Made by a program: the position numbers and the translations under genes
DNA from: Halopiger xanaduensis SH-6
GTDB taxonomy: Archaea; Halobacteriota; Halobacteria; Halobacteriales; Natrialbaceae
Direction of reading: 5' to 3'
NCBI RefSeq assembly: GCF_000217715.1
Contig: NC_015666.1
Location: forward strand, 1,438,270-1,502,269
Length of the DNA: 64,000 nt
The notes under the pieces: generated by a model
The model's database searches: none
What the model was told of the DNA's origin: nothing
The model's input: the letters and a program-made list of their open reading frames with translations, nothing else
Shown: positions 42,160 through 50,536 of the stretch, one piece after another
How the letters are laid out: each line of letters begins with the position of its first letter
Position numbering within the stretch: position 1 is the stretch's first letter

Positions 42160-42831
42160 ATGTCCACAGAACCACCGAACTGGGGAACGGACTTCGTCGA
42201 CCGGTTGCTCGATTGGTACGAGGAACACGGCCGACGCGGACTCCCCTGGCGCGCGGCCGACGCGTCGCCGTTCGAGGTGCTCGTCGCCGAGCTCATGCTC
42301 CAACAGACCTCCGCGAGGCAGGTGCTGAACGTGTACGACGCGTTCGTCGAGACGTATCCGACGCCGGAATCGATACTCGAGACGCCTCGAGAACGGCTCG
42401 CCGACGACATCGAACCCCTCGGGCTCCGAAAGCGGACTCGGTATTTCTACGAGGCGTCCGAGCAACTCGTGGCGGAGCACGACGGAGCGGTTCCGAACGA
42501 CCGGTCGGAACTGCTCGAGTTGCGGGGCGTCGGGGAGTACACCGCGGCGTCCGTGCTCGCTCACGGGTTCGAAAAGGACGTCGCCGCGGTCGACACGAAC
42601 GTCGCTCGCGTTCTGTCTCGCGTCTTCGGGCTCGACCGCGAAACGGAGCCGGAAGCGAACGAGAACTGGGTCGTCGCCGAACTCCTGCTCCCGCCCGACC
42701 GGGGCAGCGATTACGTCCACGCGTTCATCGACTTCGGCGCGGCGGTCTGTACCGCGACCGATCCGAATTGCGAGAGCTGTCCCGCAGGTCCCGTTTGCGA
42801 GTTCCGCCGGAACGAGAAGCCGACCGGCTAA
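42160..42831 (+). CDS. HhH-GPD DNA glycosylase of the MIG/MutY type with Fe-S cluster
   Basis: This 223-residue base-excision glycosylase has FEVLVAELMLQQTSARQV (a MutY/MIG-like helix), the helix-hairpin-helix LRGVGEYTAASVL and catalytic aspartate D145 in AVDTNVARV. Cysteines C197, C204, C207 and C213 have the C-x6-C-x2-C-x5-C spacing of a [4Fe-4S] loop. At the EndoIII-lysine/MutY-serine position it has tyrosine Y127, as in the archaeal T/G mismatch thymine glycosylase MIG (Y126/D144). There is no MutY NUDIX-like C-terminal domain. Removal of T opposite G, or A opposite G/8-oxoG, is likely. ATG 42160 fits an AT-rich box ~27 nt upstream. Confidence 0.88.
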   Translation: MSTEPPNWGTDFVDRLLDWYEEHGRRGLPWRAADASPFEVLVAELMLQQTSARQVLNVYDAFVETYPTPESILETPRERLADDIEPLGLRKRTRYFYEASEQLVAEHDGAVPNDRSELLELRGVGEYTAASVLAHGFEKDVAAVDTNVARVLSRVFGLDRETEPEANENWVVAELLLPPDRGSDYVHAFIDFGAAVCTATDPNCESCPAGPVCEFRRNEKPTG

Positions 42832-42859
42832 GGGACGGCGCCGTTCGGCTAGGAACGCC

Positions 42860-43798
42860 TCAGCAAATTGCCCGATGCCAGTACCAATCGGATTTCGGCG
42901 AGTCTCTGCGCAGAAGGACGTTTTCGGCGGCGTACCGTTCGGCCTCCGCCGGTGACAGCGTCTCGGACCAAGGCACCCGGTCGTCCGTTCTCGAGCCGGG
43001 GCCTCGATTCTCGTACTCCGCGTACGTGACGTCGTCCACCACGTCCGGACGGGACCAGTCGTGCCAGCCGGCCGGAAGAATGTGATCGTCCATATGTGAC
43101 CGGAGAAACGTGACGTGGGCGTGGTCTCGCCAGGGTCGGCCCAGGTACACCTCGGAGACGTTCGGTTCGGCGGTCAGCGTACAGCCGTCGAAGACGAATC
43201 CGAACGGTTCGGTGCGCGGCGTCGAGGCCGCCGTCACGTACGAATCGGCTTTCGAGTGGACCTCGCAGTTGTCGAACACGGCCGTAGCGCCGCCGAACAC
43301 GAAGTCGGTCGTCCCCTCGAGGTAGCAGTCGTCGAAATACTGCCGCGAGCCCTCGCCGGCGGCGTAGACCGTGTCCTGGTTCCCGACGAACCGACAGTTC
43401 TCGAAGACGGCGCGGTCGGCCTCGACGTGCAGCGCGACGGCCTGCCCCTTCTCCGGGCCGGCGTCGTTCCGCACGGTCAGGTTTCGGGCGCGGAAATCGT
43501 TCCCGCACACCTTCAGCGTGTACGTGAAGAACGTGCTGTTGCGCCCGCGATCGATCCGCTCGAAGTGATCGTCGTGCGCGATGACGGTTCCGTCCGCGCT
43601 CTCGCCGATCAGGTCGATCTTCGGGTTCCACGAGTGGACCGTGACCTTCTCCTCGTACACGCCCTCTTTCAGGAAGATCGCGATCCGCTCTCGAGGAAAC
43701 GACTTCGCGTCGTCGATCGCCGCCTGGATGCGCTCGTAGTCGCCGCTCCCGTCCGGATCGACGACGCAGTCGTACTCACCGCCCTCGCTCGAGGTCAT
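42860..43798 (-). CDS. Pectinesterase (CE8) family protein
   Basis: This 312-residue right-handed beta-helix enzyme has the pectin methylesterase signatures: FVGNQDTVYA and YLEGTTDFVFGGATA (the two catalytic aspartates and QDT), and LGRPWRDHAHV (the arginine). It de-esterifies methylated galacturonan. No signal peptide is visible; the N-terminus is MTSSEGGEYDCVVDPDGSGDY, so a cytoplasmic form is suggested. It is compact, as in archaeal and bacterial intracellular members. The gene stands alone without other pectin-degradation genes in the window. ATG 43798 follows a TATA-like box (around 43828-43834 on the minus strand). Confidence 0.9.
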   Translation of the reverse strand: MTSSEGGEYDCVVDPDGSGDYERIQAAIDDAKSFPRERIAIFLKEGVYEEKVTVHSWNPKIDLIGESADGTVIAHDDHFERIDRGRNSTFFTYTLKVCGNDFRARNLTVRNDAGPEKGQAVALHVEADRAVFENCRFVGNQDTVYAAGEGSRQYFDDCYLEGTTDFVFGGATAVFDNCEVHSKADSYVTAASTPRTEPFGFVFDGCTLTAEPNVSEVYLGRPWRDHAHVTFLRSHMDDHILPAGWHDWSRPDVVDDVTYAEYENRGPGSRTDDRVPWSETLSPAEAERYAAENVLLRRDSPKSDWYWHRAIC

Positions 43799-43928
43799 TC
43801 GTACGCCACTACGGGCGCCGCCGTCCCCTATATTCTTCGGCGCTTATCGGTTCCTCGCGTCGACCGCGCGGGACCGTTGTACGGTGCGGTCCGACAGATT
43901 CATTCCGCCCCTCTGCGAGCCACGGACC

Positions 43929-44363
43929 GTGAAGATCGATCCCGCCGAACTCCGCGCCGGGCTCGCCGAGACGCGGCGGTTCGTCCTCTCCCACCACCTC
44001 CCGTCGGAGTACGACCGCTGTTATTCGCCCCGCATCGGCGGGCGGCCGGTTCACATCTGCGCGCGGTGTCTGGGCGTCTATCCCGGGATCGCGGCGGGAT
44101 TCCTCGCCGCGCTGTTCCTCCCGAACGACCCGTCCGTCGCGATCGTCGCCTTCCTCCCGCTGCCCGCGCTCTTCGACTGGGCGCTCACGACGTTCCGGCC
44201 CGCTCGAGGATCCAACGTCGTCCGGACCGCAACCGGCGCCCTCCTCGGCTGCGGCTACGGACTCGGCGTTTCCCTCCTTCTCCTCGAGCGCGAACTGGCC
44301 GTCGTCGCGATCGGAGCCGTCTACGCCGTTGTCGCGGGGTTCCTCCTCGCTCGCGCCAGGTGA
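43929..44363 (+). CDS. DUF2085-like membrane protein
   Basis: This 144-residue protein has a soluble N-terminus with VLSHHLPSEYDRCY and a CARCLGVYPG motif, like the CARC/CxxC-containing DUF2085 family. Three to four membrane helices follow (about 55-75, 80-95, 100-120, 125-142). DUF2085 proteins are predicted membrane proteins of unknown function, possibly binding metal through the His and Cys residues. The start is a GTG at 43929 (VKIDPAEL); a longer ATG frame from 43884 lies within 10 nt of a TATA-like box and is less likely. It is divergent from pectinesterase. Confidence 0.75.
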   Translation: MKIDPAELRAGLAETRRFVLSHHLPSEYDRCYSPRIGGRPVHICARCLGVYPGIAAGFLAALFLPNDPSVAIVAFLPLPALFDWALTTFRPARGSNVVRTATGALLGCGYGLGVSLLLLERELAVVAIGAVYAVVAGFLLARAR

Positions 44364-44423
44364 TCGCTTCCGCGAACAATCAGGTATTTACGGTAACTGT
44401 GTGAACCGATTTAGAGATCGATC

Positions 44424-44855
44424 GTGAAACACTGTATTAACTGCGGCGAGCAGATCACCGCCCAGGCGGAAGTCTGCACCCACTGCGGCGTCAATCAGAC
44501 GACCTCGCTCGAGGGAAGCTACGAGGAGCGCGGCGAGAACGAGAAGTACTGCGTCGAGTGCGGGACGCTGATCAACGAGCAGGCCGAGATCTGTCCGGAC
44601 TGTGGCGTCCAACAGCCGGCCGCCGGATCGACGAATTCGGACAAAGTCGCGGCGGGCGTGCTGGCGCTGTTACTCGGCGGCCTCGGGGCGCACAAGTTCT
44701 ACCAGGGGAACGTGAAACTCGGCGTACTCTACCTCTGTTTCTTCTGGACCGGGATTCCCGCCCTGCTCGGACTGGTCGAGGGGATTCTCATGCTGATCGC
44801 GGACGACAAGGAGTACGAGGAGAAGTACGCCGACGGCAGTCTGTTCGGCCGCTAA
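44424..44855 (+). CDS. Double zinc-ribbon protein with TM2 domain
   Basis: This 143-residue protein has two zinc-ribbon modules: CINCGEQITAQAEVCTHCG (residues 4-22) and CVECGTLINEQAEICPDCG (43-61). A TM2 domain follows, with DKVAAGVLALLLGGLGAHKFYQG and a second helix YLCFFWTGIPALLGLVEGILML. TM2 proteins are small membrane proteins of unclear role, and ribbons on the cytoplasmic side are common in archaea. The start is a GTG at 44424. Protein-protein or nucleic-acid binding by the ribbons is inferred. Confidence 0.88.
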   Translation: MKHCINCGEQITAQAEVCTHCGVNQTTSLEGSYEERGENEKYCVECGTLINEQAEICPDCGVQQPAAGSTNSDKVAAGVLALLLGGLGAHKFYQGNVKLGVLYLCFFWTGIPALLGLVEGILMLIADDKEYEEKYADGSLFGR

Positions 44856-44925
44856 GACTGCGTTTCGCACGACACAGCAGCGCTCACTCACGACCGACTT
44901 GATTCTGCGCGGGCCACGCGGTGGA

Positions 44926-44935
44926 GTATAAAAAC
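44926..44935 (+). promoter_or_regulatory. Strong TATA box of an unassigned transcript
   Basis: GTATAAAAAC is the best archaeal TATA consensus in this part of the window. It predicts a transcript starting near 44956, far (247 nt) before the next start codon. Confidence 0.55.
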
Positions 44936-44954
44936 GCCCCTCGAGCACGGCGCA

Positions 44955-44978
44955 TCGACGCCGCGGAATCGGCGTCGA
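44955..44978 (+). other. Perfect 9-bp hairpin at the predicted transcription start
   Basis: TCGACGCCG (44955-44963) pairs with CGGCGTCGA (44970-44978) around the loop CGGAAT. It begins at the expected start of the transcript from the box at 44926-44935. It may stabilise an RNA 5' end or be a dyad for a regulator. Confidence 0.45.
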
Positions 44979-45202
44979 ACGGGGACGAAAAGACCGCTCT
45001 CGAGACGCCGCCAGTAGCCGTGTGACCTCCTCACGCGGGCTGACAGCCGCGATTTCCGACGACTGGTCGCCGAACTGTGTTCGAAACTCCACGTTCGTAT
45101 CGTCGATACCCTATTTCGTCAATCATCGATGCGCAGAGCGAAAAAATATGAGTTATCCGTACGGAGTGCACTGGTCGAAACGGATACGCTACGCAACCAA
45201 TC

Positions 45203-46543
45203 ATGTCTGGCAAATACGACCTCGTAATCGTCGGCGGCGGAATCAGCGGCGCATCTCTCCTGTACACGACCGCGAAGTTCTCCACGATCGACTCGATCGC
45301 GCTGATCGAGAAGGAACCGGAGATCGCGGCGATCAACTCGCACCACACGAACAACTCCCAAACGCTTCACTTCGGCGACATCGAGACCAACTACACGCTC
45401 GAGAAGGCCGAGGAAGTCAAGGAGGGCGCGGAACTGCTCGCGGGCTACCTCGAGAACCACGACCCCGACCGCGAGATGCACGACAAGCGCAGCAAGATGG
45501 TGCTGGGCGTCGGTAAGGAAGAGGTCGCCAAACTCGAGCGACGGCACGAAGAGGAGGGCTTCGGCGACCTGTTCCCGAAACTGCAGGCGATCGGCCGCGA
45601 GGAGATCGCCGAGTACGAGCCGAAGGTCGTGGAGGGACGGGACCCCGACAAGGAGATGCTCGCCCTGCAGACCCCGGACGGCTACGTCGTCGACTACGGG
45701 GAGACGACCAAGTCGTTCGTCGACGAGGCTCGCGAGGAGTCGAACGTCGACGTCTACACCGGCACTGCGGTGAAAGACATCACCCCGACGCTGGACGGTT
45801 ACACGATCGAGACGACGAACGGTCGGTTCGACGCCGACGCGACCGTCGTCGCGGCCGGCTCGCACAGCCTCCAGTTCGCGAAGGAACTGGGCTACGGGCA
45901 GGACAAGGTCCTGCTGCCCGTCGCCGGGAGCTTCTTCCTCGCGGACGACCTGCTGAACGGGAAGGTCTACACGCTCCAGATGAAGAAGCTGCCCTTCGCC
46001 GCGGTCCACGGCGACGCGGACGTCCACGATTCCTCGATCACGCGCTTCGGACCGACGGCGAAGCTCGTCCCGACCCTCGAACGCGGGCGCATCTCGACGG
46101 TCGGCGACTTCCTCGACGTGTTCGGGCTGAACGCGGCGGCGTTCCTGAGCTACGCGAACATCCTCGCCGACCGCGTCCTGCTGCCGTACGTGCTGCGGAA
46201 CCTCGTCTACGACCTCCCCGAGGTCGGCCCGCGGCAGTTCCTCCCGCACGTCCAGAAGGTCGTCCCCAGCGTCGAACTCGAAGACATCGAGCGCGCGAAG
46301 GGCTACGGCGGCGTCCGCCCGCAGATCGTCGACACGAAGAAGAAATCGCTCGACATGGGCGAGGCGAAGATCGTCGGCGAGGACATCATCTTCAACATCA
46401 CGCCCTCGCCGGGCGCCTCGACCTGCCTGAAAAACGCGATGCGGGACACCCACCAGCTCCTCGAGTTCCTCGGCGACGACTACGAGTTCGACGAGGACGC
46501 GTTCCGCTCGGAGACGATCGATAACTTCCCGCGCGCGAACTGA
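45203..46543 (+). CDS. mqo: FAD-dependent malate:quinone oxidoreductase-like protein
   Basis: This 446-residue flavoprotein starts with VIVGGGISGASLLYTTAKF (FAD Rossmann) and has HHTNNSQTLHFGDIETNY, typical of malate:quinone oxidoreductases. TVVAAGSHSLQFA and a late SPGASTCLKNAMRD are also family-like. MQO oxidises malate to oxaloacetate and reduces quinone at the membrane surface. Substrate specificity is not certain, since related proteins oxidise 2-hydroxyglutarate or lactate. There is no membrane helix, consistent with peripheral binding. The start is ATG 45203. A hairpin-bearing putative leader or sRNA lies upstream. Confidence 0.82.
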   Translation: MSGKYDLVIVGGGISGASLLYTTAKFSTIDSIALIEKEPEIAAINSHHTNNSQTLHFGDIETNYTLEKAEEVKEGAELLAGYLENHDPDREMHDKRSKMVLGVGKEEVAKLERRHEEEGFGDLFPKLQAIGREEIAEYEPKVVEGRDPDKEMLALQTPDGYVVDYGETTKSFVDEAREESNVDVYTGTAVKDITPTLDGYTIETTNGRFDADATVVAAGSHSLQFAKELGYGQDKVLLPVAGSFFLADDLLNGKVYTLQMKKLPFAAVHGDADVHDSSITRFGPTAKLVPTLERGRISTVGDFLDVFGLNAAAFLSYANILADRVLLPYVLRNLVYDLPEVGPRQFLPHVQKVVPSVELEDIERAKGYGGVRPQIVDTKKKSLDMGEAKIVGEDIIFNITPSPGASTCLKNAMRDTHQLLEFLGDDYEFDEDAFRSETIDNFPRAN

Positions 46544-46739
46544 GTTACTTTACTCCCGCCTCGATCCGCCGTCCCGTCTTGGACTCCCCGCGCGACGGTT
46601 CGACGACGGTCCCGGTCGGCCGGTCGGCCGGTCGGCACTCGCAGGCCCGACCACCATCGTTACGGGACTCATACTGCCGTTCGATCGGTCCACGTTTCAG
46701 GTCGGTCTTCGATACGACGAATACGATCACACGATTCAC
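46544..46739. other. 196-nt gap with a short tandem repeat
   Basis: The gap between the flavoprotein and exchanger genes contains a (GGTCGGCC)-type tandem repeat of about three units near 46613-46636. No gene or convincing promoter was seen apart from ordinary AT-rich words close to 46720-46739. Confidence 0.4.
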
Positions 46740-48074
46740 ATGAGACGACGAGCCCTCGCCGCCCTCGCGGCCGCGGTCGCACTGACGCTTCCCTGGATTA
46801 CCGTGCTGGGGAGTACCGCTATTCTCCCGCCGCTCGATACCCTCGGAACGGTGATCGTCACCGGACTGGCCGTCCTCGGCTCCTCGTTCCTGCTCGCGTG
46901 GGCCGCCGAGACCGCCGAGAAGGACGTCCCGCAAGCGTTCGCGATCGCCGTGTTGGCCGTCTTGGCGGTCGCCCCCGAGTACGCCGTCGACGCCCTCTAC
47001 GCCTGGAACGCGGGCGTGCACGCGGGCACCGAGCGCGGGATCGAGGCCGGCAACCTCGCCGTCGCGAACATGACCGGCGCGAACCGGATCCTCATCGGCA
47101 TCGGCTGGGCGGGCGTCGCCCTCTTTACGATATTTCGGGCCGGCGCCGCGACCGATCCGGCGGTCGACGATCGACCCGGGGTCCTCTCGGACGTCGTGAA
47201 ACTCGACCGCGAGATCGGCCTCGAGATCGTCTTCCTGCTGCTCGCGACGATGTGGGCGTTCCTCGTGCCGCTGAACGGCGGCATCGACATCCTCGATATG
47301 CTGGTTCTGGTCGGCATCTACGTCTGCTACATCGCGGTCATCCTCCGCGGCGACGTCGAACCCGACATGGACCACGTCGGCGTCCCGGCCTACCTCCAGA
47401 GCTTCTCGAAACTGGGCCGGGTCGCTACCGTCCTCGTCCTCTTTGCTTTCTCCGGGGCGATGATCTTCACCGCCGTCGAGCCGTTCGCCCACGGCCTCGA
47501 GGATCTCGGCGAGAGCGTCGGCATTCCCTCCTTTTTCATGATCCAGTGGATCGCGCCGCTAGCCTCGGAGGCGCCGGAGCTCATCGTCGTCGTCTATTTG
47601 GTGAACAAGGCGCGCTCGACGGCCGGCTTCAACGCCCTGATCTCCTCGAAGCTCAACCAGTGGACGCTGCTGATCGGGACGCTCGTGGTCGTCCACTCGC
47701 TCGCGCTGGGCCGGTACGGCGTGCTCGCGTTCGACTTCAAGCAGGCAGCCGAAATCTGGCTGACCGCCGCGCAGTCGTTCTTCGCCATCGGCCTGCTGAT
47801 CCGCTTCGAGATTTCGGTGAAGGAGGCCGTGACGCTGCTCTCGCTGTTCCTCTCGCAGGTTTTCATCGAGTTCGCCATCATTCGCGAGTTCGTCGCGTTG
47901 CCGTTCACGAGCACCGACGTCCTGCTCGCTTACACCGGGGTCTACATCGTCCTCGGGCTGGCGCTGTTCGTTCTGCGGCGCCACGCGTTCGTCCGACTCG
48001 TCCGGCGGACGGCGGGGACCGTCGGCGAGGCGATGTCGCCCGGTCGGGATCGGCCACAGGGCGCGGACGACTGA
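46740..48074 (+). CDS. Sodium/calcium exchanger family membrane protein
   Basis: This 444-residue protein has about 11 predicted helices with the two inverted alpha-repeats of the CaCA family. The first holds VAPEYAVDALY and GNLAVANMTGANR. The second holds PLASEAPELIVVVYLVNKA and FNALISSKLNQWTLLIG, including the acidic residues that bind Ca2+ and Na+. It exchanges Na+ (or H+) for Ca2+ or a related ion. The start is ATG 46740, followed by an N-terminal helix that may also serve as a signal-anchor. Its stop lies 24 nt before the next membrane gene, suggesting an operon. Confidence 0.88.
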   Translation: MRRRALAALAAAVALTLPWITVLGSTAILPPLDTLGTVIVTGLAVLGSSFLLAWAAETAEKDVPQAFAIAVLAVLAVAPEYAVDALYAWNAGVHAGTERGIEAGNLAVANMTGANRILIGIGWAGVALFTIFRAGAATDPAVDDRPGVLSDVVKLDREIGLEIVFLLLATMWAFLVPLNGGIDILDMLVLVGIYVCYIAVILRGDVEPDMDHVGVPAYLQSFSKLGRVATVLVLFAFSGAMIFTAVEPFAHGLEDLGESVGIPSFFMIQWIAPLASEAPELIVVVYLVNKARSTAGFNALISSKLNQWTLLIGTLVVVHSLALGRYGVLAFDFKQAAEIWLTAAQSFFAIGLLIRFEISVKEAVTLLSLFLSQVFIEFAIIREFVALPFTSTDVLLAYTGVYIVLGLALFVLRRHAFVRLVRRTAGTVGEAMSPGRDRPQGADD

Positions 48075-48098
48075 CGGGAGGGAGGCGACAGCGTCCGG

Positions 48099-48932
48099 AT
48101 GCTTTCCGTTTCGATCGGACCGCTCGCGGGCCTGATACCCGGACAACTGACGCCGCTGCCGGACTCGGCGCTGCGCCCCGCGGTCGCGCTCGCTCTGGCG
48201 CTGACCCACCTCTTCGCCGGTCGCCTGGGCGTCGGCGGCCGCATCCCCCGCAGTCGGTGGCTCTCGGCCGCCGGCGGCGTCTCGGTCGCGTACGTGTTCG
48301 TCCACCTCCTCCCCGGGGTCCACGAGGCCGCGACGACGCTCGACGCGTACGAGCTGCCGACGCCGACCGCGTTCGCCGACCACCACGGCTACCTGATCGC
48401 CCTCCTCGGGTTCGTCACCTTCTACGGCCTCGAGCAACTGGCGAGACGGTCCCGTCGATCCCGCCGATCCGAATCGGCCTCGAGTTCCGAGCCGGAGTCG
48501 ACGCGTACGGACCGGAGCCGCACCGACGAGCGGCCCGGAACCGGCGTCTTCTGGCTCCACGTCGGCGCCTTCGCCGCCTACAACGCGATCGTCGCCTCGC
48601 TGCTGTGGGACCGCGCGCTCGGCGGCCTGCTCCCCTTCGGCGTCGCGATGGCGCTGCACTTCATCGTCACCGACGACGGCCTCCGCGAGCACCACGGCCG
48701 AACCTACCACCGGCGCGGGCGCTGGGTGCTGTCGGCCGCCGTCCTCGTCGGCTTCGCCGGCGGCGCCGCCCTCGAGGGCACCGACGTCCTCGTCGCGGTG
48801 TTCCTGCCGTTCCTGTCGGGCGGCGTCATCCTCAACGTCATCAAGGAGGAGCTGCCGTCCGACCGCAAGAGCCGGTTCTGGGCGTTCACGGCGGGTGCGG
48901 CGGGGTACGCCGCGCTCTTGCTGTTCGTGTAG
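48099..48932 (+). CDS. Polytopic membrane protein, distantly ZIP-like
   Basis: This 277-residue protein has about eight predicted helices with a charged insertion (Arg/Ser/Glu) between about 125 and 150. The segment VAYVFVHLLPGVHE and the later VAMALHFIVTDDGLREHHG contain histidine- and acid-rich helices reminiscent of ZIP metal transporters, but the match is weak and I do not assign it. A GGGAGGGAGG stretch (about 48074-48084) lies upstream of ATG 48099. It follows the exchanger gene closely on the same strand, so a role in cation handling is possible. Confidence 0.75.
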   Translation: MLSVSIGPLAGLIPGQLTPLPDSALRPAVALALALTHLFAGRLGVGGRIPRSRWLSAAGGVSVAYVFVHLLPGVHEAATTLDAYELPTPTAFADHHGYLIALLGFVTFYGLEQLARRSRRSRRSESASSSEPESTRTDRSRTDERPGTGVFWLHVGAFAAYNAIVASLLWDRALGGLLPFGVAMALHFIVTDDGLREHHGRTYHRRGRWVLSAAVLVGFAGGAALEGTDVLVAVFLPFLSGGVILNVIKEELPSDRKSRFWAFTAGAAGYAALLLFV

Positions 48933-48985
48933 CTCGAGCGCTCGCGAACGGGAGCGTTTTACCGATCGGCTGTAAGTCTCCGCCT

Positions 48986-49471
48986 ATGAGAATTCGACGC
49001 CCGCGCCGGCCGCGGCAGTTCCGCCTCGCGGACTCGGCCCAGCAGATCGTCGGCGGCTTTCTCCTCGCGGGGCCGTTCGTCGTCACCGAGGAGGTCTGGA
49101 CGCTTGCGGGAAGCATGAACGGCTGGCAGACGCTCGGTATCGTGATCGTCGTGTTCGGCATCGGCTACGGCGCGCTGTACGCCGCGGACACGACCCGTGA
49201 CGTGGAAGAGGAGCAGGAGGTCGCCGGGATTCCGCTCCGATTCATCTCGTTGATGGTCGTCTCGTTCGGCTCCGTGACGCTGCTCGCACTGTTGCTGGAC
49301 GCGCCGGACGCGTTCCTCGACGACGGCGAGTCGACCCGGACGGTCGTCGAGACGACGTTCACGGCCGTCAGCATCGGCTCGGTCTTCAGTGTCGTCGGCG
49401 CGGCGACGGCGGACAGCCTCTTCTCGAAACCGGATACGAACAACGGGAACGGCGACGGAAACGGCGATTAG
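48986..49471 (+). CDS. DUF2391-type membrane protein
   Basis: This 161-residue protein has about four predicted helices: LADSAQQIVGGFLLAGPFVV, TLGIVIVVFGIGYGALYA, RFISLMVVSFGSVTLLALLLD and a C-terminal pair near 118-145. Its layout resembles the TIGR02587/DUF2391 family of small integral membrane proteins. The tail is a Gly/Asn/Asp repeat (NNGNGDGNGD). The function is unknown. ATG 48986 is chosen. Its end overlaps the convergent GNAT gene by 4 nt. Confidence 0.72.
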   Translation: MRIRRPRRPRQFRLADSAQQIVGGFLLAGPFVVTEEVWTLAGSMNGWQTLGIVIVVFGIGYGALYAADTTRDVEEEQEVAGIPLRFISLMVVSFGSVTLLALLLDAPDAFLDDGESTRTVVETTFTAVSIGSVFSVVGAATADSLFSKPDTNNGNGDGNGD

Positions 49472-50295
49472 AGGTACGAGTCGTCGTAGGACTCCCCGGA
49501 GCGGGACGCGTGGGAGTTCCCGCAGTCGCCGCACTCGAGGCGATCCATGTTGTCCAGCGAGATATCGAGCGAGCCACAGTTTGCGCAGTAGAACCCGAAC
49601 TGTTCGGAGAAATCCGCATCCTCGTAAGCCGCGTAAAAGGGCGCCGCGGTCCCGGACTCCTCCTCGTCGCGAGCGACGTAGACCGTCTCGCCGCCGTCCG
49701 TCGTCGCCGTGAGCTGCCCGTCGGACCGCTCGGTCTCGGGAAATTCCTCCGCCTCGGCGTCCTCCTCCGTCTCGTCGGTCGGCAGGTCGAGGTCCGCGTC
49801 GGGGTCCGAGTACACGTACTTCACGAACGACTCCTCGGCGATCTCGACCCGCCGATCCGCCTCGTGCTCGAGGCCGAACTGCTCGACGAACTGGTGGCCC
49901 TCGGTGTTGGCCTCGAGGACGGTGACGCAGACGTGGTCGACACCGCGGTCGCGGAGGGCGTCGGCCGCGGCCTCGTACAGCGCCGTGCCGATCCCGTGGC
50001 CGCGGTGCTCGGGATCGACGAAGAGCCAGTTGATCTCGCCCCACTCGCCGTCGTCGGACAGCCGTCCCTCGACGAAGCCGGCGATCGCCTCGCCCTCGAT
50101 GTCCTCGCCGGTTTCGGCGACCAGCAGCACGGTTTCGTCGTCGTCGATCTTGTCGGCGACGGCCTCGTCGCTTAACTGTTCGTCCGTGATCGCGTCGATC
50201 TGGCCCGGGCTCAGCCTGAACGAGGTCGTCATCGAACTGTCCACGACCTCCTGAATCCGCTCGGCCTCGTCCGGTTCCGGGTCCCGAATCTCCAT
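49468..50295 (-). CDS. GNAT acetyltransferase fused to a C-terminal zinc ribbon
   Basis: This 275-residue protein starts with a GNAT domain: VDPEHRGHGIGTALYEAAADAL is the acetyl-CoA-binding A motif (R/Q-x-x-G-x-G/A), and EANTEGHQFVEQFGLE follows. Residues ~165-215 are an acidic linker. The C-terminal ~45 residues hold a zinc ribbon with CANCG and CGDCG pairs. N-acetylation of a small molecule or protein is expected; the ribbon may recruit a target. The start is ATG 50295. The gene is convergent with DUF2391. Confidence 0.85.
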   Translation of the reverse strand: MEIRDPEPDEAERIQEVVDSSMTTSFRLSPGQIDAITDEQLSDEAVADKIDDDETVLLVAETGEDIEGEAIAGFVEGRLSDDGEWGEINWLFVDPEHRGHGIGTALYEAAADALRDRGVDHVCVTVLEANTEGHQFVEQFGLEHEADRRVEIAEESFVKYVYSDPDADLDLPTDETEEDAEAEEFPETERSDGQLTATTDGGETVYVARDEEESGTAAPFYAAYEDADFSEQFGFYCANCGSLDISLDNMDRLECGDCGNSHASRSGESYDDSYL

Positions 50296-50536
50296 ATCGG
50301 CGCTTCGACGGCGACCCGGATAAGCGAGGTGCCGGCTGAAACAAGCGGGAGCACGCGATTCCGCGGGGCGTACCGGTCCAGGTCCATGTCCGGGTCCGGG
50401 TCCGAGTCCAGTATAGGCTCGAGCGACTCACTTCGGAGCGCCACTACCGCCTCGCGCTCGAACTCATAGTGAGCCAGTTTCGACACCTCCCGCTGGGGAC
50501 GAAACTGTTAATTCGGTGGATCGTTCTGGTGTAGAT

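Larger units (their letters stand above)
44856..45202. other. 347-nt intergenic region with strong TATA box and start-site hairpin
   Basis: No coding frame is convincing. The stretch holds a consensus GTATAAAAAC box (44926-44935). A perfect 9-bp hairpin follows at the predicted start site, then ~200 nt of unannotated sequence with a second AT-rich AAAAAATATGAG box (about 45144-45155) before the flavoprotein gene. It could be a long leader or a small RNA. Confidence 0.5.

Noticed and set aside
46898-49471. An 857-codon frame overlapping the exchanger and the two following membrane genes
   Set aside because: It spans three real genes in a different frame, is extremely Arg-rich in its first part, and joins the true DUF2391-like frame only near its end.
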